Below, in pieces: positions 7,640-9,756 of a stretch of 9,756 nucleotides of DNA. Origin of the DNA: Acidobacteriaceae bacterium. GTDB lineage: Bacteria; Acidobacteriota; Terriglobia; Terriglobales; Acidobacteriaceae. The notes beneath the pieces were generated by a model. The model was not told where the DNA came from. It did not search any database and was given only the letters and a program-made list of their open reading frames with translations. The position numbers were made by a program, and so were the translations under genes. The DNA is taken from the NCBI GenBank assembly GCA_025462785.1, contig JAOAPG010000444.1, positions 1 through 9,756 of the forward strand, in the 5' to 3' direction. Every line of letters begins with the position of its first letter. Positions within the stretch are counted from its first letter, which is position 1.

Positions 7640-7645
7640 TATAAT
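7640..7645 (+). promoter_or_regulatory. -10 element upstream of the broken tRNA-Pro
   Basis: A perfect TATAAT lies 22 nt before the tRNA-Pro 5' end, within GTTATAAT, the same context as the tRNA-His promoter in this window. No good -35 is seen at 16-18 nt. It is probably the original tRNA promoter, left facing whatever now lies downstream. Confidence 0.45.
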
Positions 7646-7667
7646 CCAAAAGAACCCTCAATACTGT

Positions 7668-7709
7668 CGGGGCGTAGCGCAGCCTGGTAGCGCACCTGCC
7701 TTGGGCGCA
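7668..7709 (+). pseudogene. tRNA-Pro (TGG) 5' half, truncated in the anticodon stem
   Basis: The first 42 nt match a bacterial tRNA-Pro: acceptor 5' strand CGGGGCG (7668-7674), T8-A9, D stem GCGC/GCGC with loop AGCCTGGTA, anticodon stem CCTGC (7695-7699), loop CTTGGGC with anticodon TGG (7702-7704), and the first three bases GCA of the 3' stem strand. From 7710 the sequence changes to CAAAAGCCC. No variable loop, T-arm (no GTTCGAATC-like block) or acceptor 3' strand is found in the rest of the window. It cannot make a functional tRNA alone, so another tRNA-Pro(TGG) gene must exist. The break within the anticodon stem is close to where tRNA-targeting integrases cross over. Confidence 0.8.
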
Positions 7710-7745
7710 CAAAAGCCCTCTCTAAACGCTCTTCTTTTTCTGACG

Positions 7746-7831
7746 ACTTCTCGAAAAAACAATAACTTGGGGAGTCTGCTCTTCGCTCAAGCATATCTCC
7801 AGTGCCTCGAATCGGAGGGGTTCTGACACAG
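7746..7831 (+). repeat. Direct repeat, copy A (~86 nt)
   Basis: This copy begins ACTTCTCG and ends TTCTGACACAG. It matches copy B at 7989-8074 at about 31 of the first 39 positions (shared core ACAATAACTTG, then GGA-x-TCTGCT-x-TTC) and again over the last ~15. The middle has diverged, but overall length is conserved. No open frame is preserved in common, so it looks like a non-coding repeat. Orientation is arbitrary. Confidence 0.7.
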
Positions 7832-7842
7832 TTTTGACACAG
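7821..7842 (+). repeat. Tandem TTYTGACACAG motifs
   Basis: TTCTGACACAG (7821-7831) is followed directly by TTTTGACACAG (7832-7842). Two more copies occur at 7920-7930 (TTTT form) and 8064-8074 (TTCT form), all on the same strand. The tandem pair shows that the motif exists apart from the larger repeat. The TTTT form contains TTGACA, but I found no matching -10 downstream. Confidence 0.65.
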
Positions 7843-7988
7843 CCACCGGCACCAGCGCAACTTGATTTGTCGGCAGGTGCGTACCCATTCAAGCGTGTTT
7901 TGAGAGAACTTTGATCGAGTTTTGACACAGCCTGTGCGCGGTTAGGTGGAGAACATCCCGGAACGGAACCAGTCTCCTATTCCGGACA

Positions 7989-8074
7989 ACTTCTTTACGG
8001 AACAATAACTTGCGGAATCTGCTTTTCATCACGCAAAACTCGGAAGTTTCGGATGAGAGGGAGTTCTGACACAG
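7989..8074 (+). repeat. Direct repeat, copy B (~86 nt)
   Basis: This copy begins ACTTCTTT and ends TTCTGACACAG, 243 nt after copy A in the same orientation. Just before it, CCGGAA (7958-7963) and TTCCGG (7980-7985) form a 6-bp inverted repeat with a 16-nt loop. The interval between the copies (7843-7988) has no gene I can support. Confidence 0.7.
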
Positions 8075-8532
8075 CTGTTCCAGCTTTCGCGAATGTGGCC
8101 CAATCATTGTGACCATTCTGTGACCAGCGCCGATGTTCGCCTAAGCGTCGGCCCCAATGTCAGCCGTGCTGCGTGCCAGCGACCCGTCGATCTCGCCATT
8201 CCCAGGCGCGGACTCGTGGCCCATCAGAACGCAATTCCCCGCTTACTTCCGGTTTGCCTCATCTGGGAGTTGACGAATTTGTAGCTACGCGGCTCTGAAG
8301 TGTCGCGACTGACGAAAGCGGCGCCGTTTGAGCCTCAGACGGAGCTGAGCACTTCCATCAGATCACTGACCTGAATGTCTTCGAGCGAACGCACCGCAAG
8401 TGTGCCCAGCGTCAGGCAATGTCGTCGAGTTGCAACGCTTCGAAGAAGGATCTCAACTTTTGCATCCAGGTCGCGAGCGGCTGCAACTGCATTCGCACTC
8501 CCAGTGGATCACTGTTCTCCAATTGACTACCC
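8075..8532. other. Gene-less stretch between the repeats and the SDR remnant
   Basis: No gene can be supported here. Small features: an 8-nt direct repeat TGTGACCA at 8108-8115 and 8119-8126, 11 nt apart; and a minus-strand frame ending in a stop at 8335-8337 whose last residues (LAVRSLEDIQVSDLMEVLSS) look protein-like but have no start or recognisable family. This may be another decayed coding fragment. The SDR remnant transcript, if any, would read into this stretch. Confidence 0.35.
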
Positions 8533-8805
8533 CTACACTTGCGCGAAGCCGCCGTCGACAAACAACTCTGCTCCTGTGACGAAGCTTGCGTCGTCTGAGG
8601 CAAGAAACACGACCGCCTTGGCGATCTCATCGGGTGTGCCCAGCCTGCCGAGCGGAACATTGTTGGAGATGTTCTTCAATCGTTGCTGGCCCGTTTCTGA
8701 GGAGCCCCGGAGCCCACTCAGTCCGGGCGTGTCAATCGAGCCCGGGCTCACTGCGTTCACGCGAATGCGACGATCCTTCAAGTCGGTGGTCCACGTCCGC
8801 GCTAT
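8533..8805 (-). pseudogene. Short-chain dehydrogenase/reductase (SDR), C-terminal fragment
   Basis: The minus-strand frame encodes about 90 residues matching the last third of a classical SDR (usually ~250 residues): ARTWTTDLKDRRIRVN, AVSPGSIDTPG, GRLGTPDEIAKAVVFLASDD, and the C-terminal signature FVTGAELFVDGGFAQV before TAG (8533-8535). SDRs are NAD(P)-dependent oxidoreductases. The Rossmann GxxxGxG, the catalytic Ser and the YxxxK motif are all missing. Upstream, homology fades at about 8806 (GTGAI just before ARTW) and the frame hits a stop at 8815-8817. The TTG at 8779-8781 could start translation only inside the fold. The fragment therefore cannot be an active enzyme. The break appears to be a deletion or rearrangement junction. 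Confidence 0.85.
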
Positions 8806-9073
8806 CGCCCCTGTTCATGTTGCAGACTCCCGTTGCACGGGTAATGGATGCACCCTCGCTGTACCGCTCGGCAGTGTAAACTGGCAGTTTACGGGCGATG
8901 CTATTAATACGCTAATCACTCAGCAGGCCATCATCGGAGTCCAGCGATTGACGTTTCCATTATGGATCATGAAAGCGTGGCCAAGTTCGCAGGGGCCTTT
9001 TCAACCTAGCAATTTCTCACCGACTCCTGCGACGGCGTTTCCTACTTGGAGTAAGGTAAATAACCCGCTATGA
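8806..9073 (+). other. Unassigned stretch; plus-strand coding-like remnant with a perfect palindrome
   Basis: A plus-strand frame stays open to TGA 9071-9073 and encodes residues such as CTLAVPLGSVNWQFTGDAINT, which read like part of an exported protein, but I cannot name a family. Upstream the frame runs antisense through the SDR remnant, so no real start is visible. GTAAACTG (8876-8883) and CAGTTTAC (8885-8892) form a perfect 17-nt palindrome centred on G8884. Probably a decayed gene fragment; non-coding DNA is possible. Confidence 0.3.
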
Positions 9074-9118
9074 GCATGCAACCTGGGAGCCAGCGATGGG
9101 AGTGGACATGAAAGCATT

Positions 9119-9220
9119 ACGAGCGGTGAGTTCGCGCAAACTCTTATTGGCTTCGTTGAGCTGTTCACTCTGCTTTAACAGTTGACTGTTCTTCAAGGCG
9201 AGTTGCGACTCGCTGGTTAC
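9119..9220 (-). pseudogene. Sensor histidine kinase linker fragment (coiled coil)
   Basis: The minus-strand frame encodes VTSESQLALKNSQLLKQSEQ and NEANKSLRELTAR, a heptad-like coiled coil typical of the linker just before the dimerisation domain of HisKA_3-type sensor kinases, where homologues continue with an EERRRIARELHD box. Here the sequence instead changes to NAFMSTPIAGSQVACS and stops at 9068. The phospho-accepting His and ATPase domain are absent. Upstream residues (HEQHFHFDRIPR) may belong to the preceding sensor part. The fragment lies just downstream of the Crp/Fnr gene on the same strand. A pseudogene is the best reading; a chance coiled coil is less likely. Confidence 0.5.
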
Positions 9221-9281
9221 ACGAGGAATGCGGTCAAAGTGGAAATGCTGTTCGTGAGCGGGCGCGCGACGCGGGAAACGT

Positions 9282-9756
9282 TCAATCGTGCAGAACCACA
9301 TTAAGGAGTGAACTGTGAACTTGTAGCCCGCCTTCTATACCCCCGGCGTAGTGAATGAAGCCCAGCTTCCTGAATCTGTTCATGAAAAAACTTACGCGCG
9401 AACGCGTCGTCCCGACCATTTCTGCGAGGGTTTCCTGGCTTACCTTTGGGACCACGGTTTCTGGGACACCTTCCTTGCCAAAATGAGCGAGAAGCAGAAG
9501 GACGCGAGCCAATCTTTTCTCGCTGGAATTGAATAGCTGATCCACCAAGTCCTCTTCATAACGGATATTGCGCGCCAGCAAATACGCTACAAACATGTCG
9601 GAAAACGCGTGTGCCCGATGAAGCGCTTCCATCATGGCTTTCTTATCGTTTCGCAGATTCTCGCAATCCGACTTAGCGGCCGCAGATACCATGCGCAACG
9701 CTTGTCCGGCTAAAGCCCCTTCGCCAAAAAAATTGCTCTCATTCAATATGCCTATG
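9282..9756 (-). CDS. Crp/Fnr-family transcriptional regulator, C-terminal part (5' end off window)
   Basis: The frame is open to the right edge (residues IGI before LNESNFFGEG), so the true start lies outside; the TTG at 9744-9746 is internal. Visible parts, numbering from that TTG: FFGEGALAGQALR (6-18), the phosphate-binding-cassette region of the cyclic-nucleotide-binding fold, with Arg18 at the cassette Arg position; a long dimerisation helix (~37-75); and a winged helix-turn-helix at ~100-132, with recognition helix TTRSRVSFFMNRFRKLGF. The protein ends HSSLLNVVLHD at TGA 9282-9284. No Cys cluster for an Fe-S centre is visible in this part. Effector and targets are unknown; whether it binds cAMP cannot be told from this piece. 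Confidence 0.9.
   Translation of the reverse strand, partial: IGILNESNFFGEGALAGQALRMVSAAAKSDCENLRNDKKAMMEALHRAHAFSDMFVAYLLARNIRYEEDLVDQLFNSSEKRLARVLLLLAHFGKEGVPETVVPKVSQETLAEMVGTTRSRVSFFMNRFRKLGFIHYAGGIEGGLQVHSSLLNVVLHD

Noticed and set aside
7668..7831. Group I intron interrupting tRNA-Pro
   Set aside because: No tRNA 3' half is found downstream in the window, and I saw no recognisable intron core; the break is in the stem rather than the loop.
7832..7930. TTGACA within the TTTTGACACAG motifs as promoter -35 elements
   Set aside because: No TATAAT-like hexamer occurs at 16-19 nt downstream of either copy.
7746..8074. CRISPR array
   Set aside because: Only two diverged long repeats and four short motifs at irregular spacing; no regular repeat-spacer pattern and no cas genes.
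7639..8116. Several minus-strand frames containing LCQNS-like words
   Set aside because: They are translations of the TTYTGACACAG repeats; the frames are not conserved between the two repeat copies.
8375..8805. First part of a long plus-strand frame
   Set aside because: It is antisense to the SDR fragment and Ser/Arg-rich as expected for a shadow; only its tail after ~8806 was kept as a low-confidence remnant.

Overview
The window looks like chromosomal DNA of a soil-type Acidobacteriota (Terriglobia-like). This is inferred from gene style, not from a marker gene: a Crp/Fnr-type regulator with the TTRSRVSFFMNRFRKLGF signature, a lipoprotein phosphoesterase with N-terminal Ig-like repeats, a YVTN-like exported propeller, and moderate GC content.

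Left part (1-5224). The 3' end of an M1-family metallopeptidase gene (its zinc-binding part lies off the window) is followed after 10 nt by a six-helix membrane protein, probably in one operon. A hairpin terminator separates it from a convergent, secreted PF04185-type phosphoesterase (phospholipase C/acid phosphatase superfamily) that carries a lipoprotein signal and two Ig-like repeats. Divergent from that gene, across an intergenic region with a small inverted repeat, is an exported beta-propeller protein.

Middle (5225-7600). A complete tRNA-His(GTG) gene on the minus strand has a near-consensus promoter. Upstream of it, also on the minus strand, lie a UDP-glucose-dehydrogenase-like protein and a 2'-5' RNA ligase/2H phosphoesterase. 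The dehydrogenase homologue is the most striking gene here. It keeps the fold-defining sequence from end to end, yet the residues aligned with the catalytic Cys, Glu, Lys and Asn and the C-terminal substrate-binding Arg are all replaced. It therefore reads as a pseudoenzyme or a member with a different function. The RNA ligase has a consensus -10 element so close to its start codon that its mRNA is probably almost leaderless.

Right part (7600-9281). This is a decayed, accessory-looking region. The 5' half of a tRNA-Pro(TGG) gene stops in the 3' strand of the anticodon stem. It is followed by two diverged copies of an ~86-nt direct repeat, with four TTYTGACACAG motifs. Further on lie the C-terminal third of a short-chain dehydrogenase (SDR), an unassigned plus-strand coding-like stretch containing a perfect 17-nt palindrome, and a small piece of a sensor histidine kinase linker. 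The window ends inside a Crp/Fnr regulator gene (minus strand, N-terminus off the window). The cluster of truncated pieces beside a broken tRNA suggests an old integration or rearrangement hot spot. No integrase, transposase, CRISPR array or intact defence system is visible.
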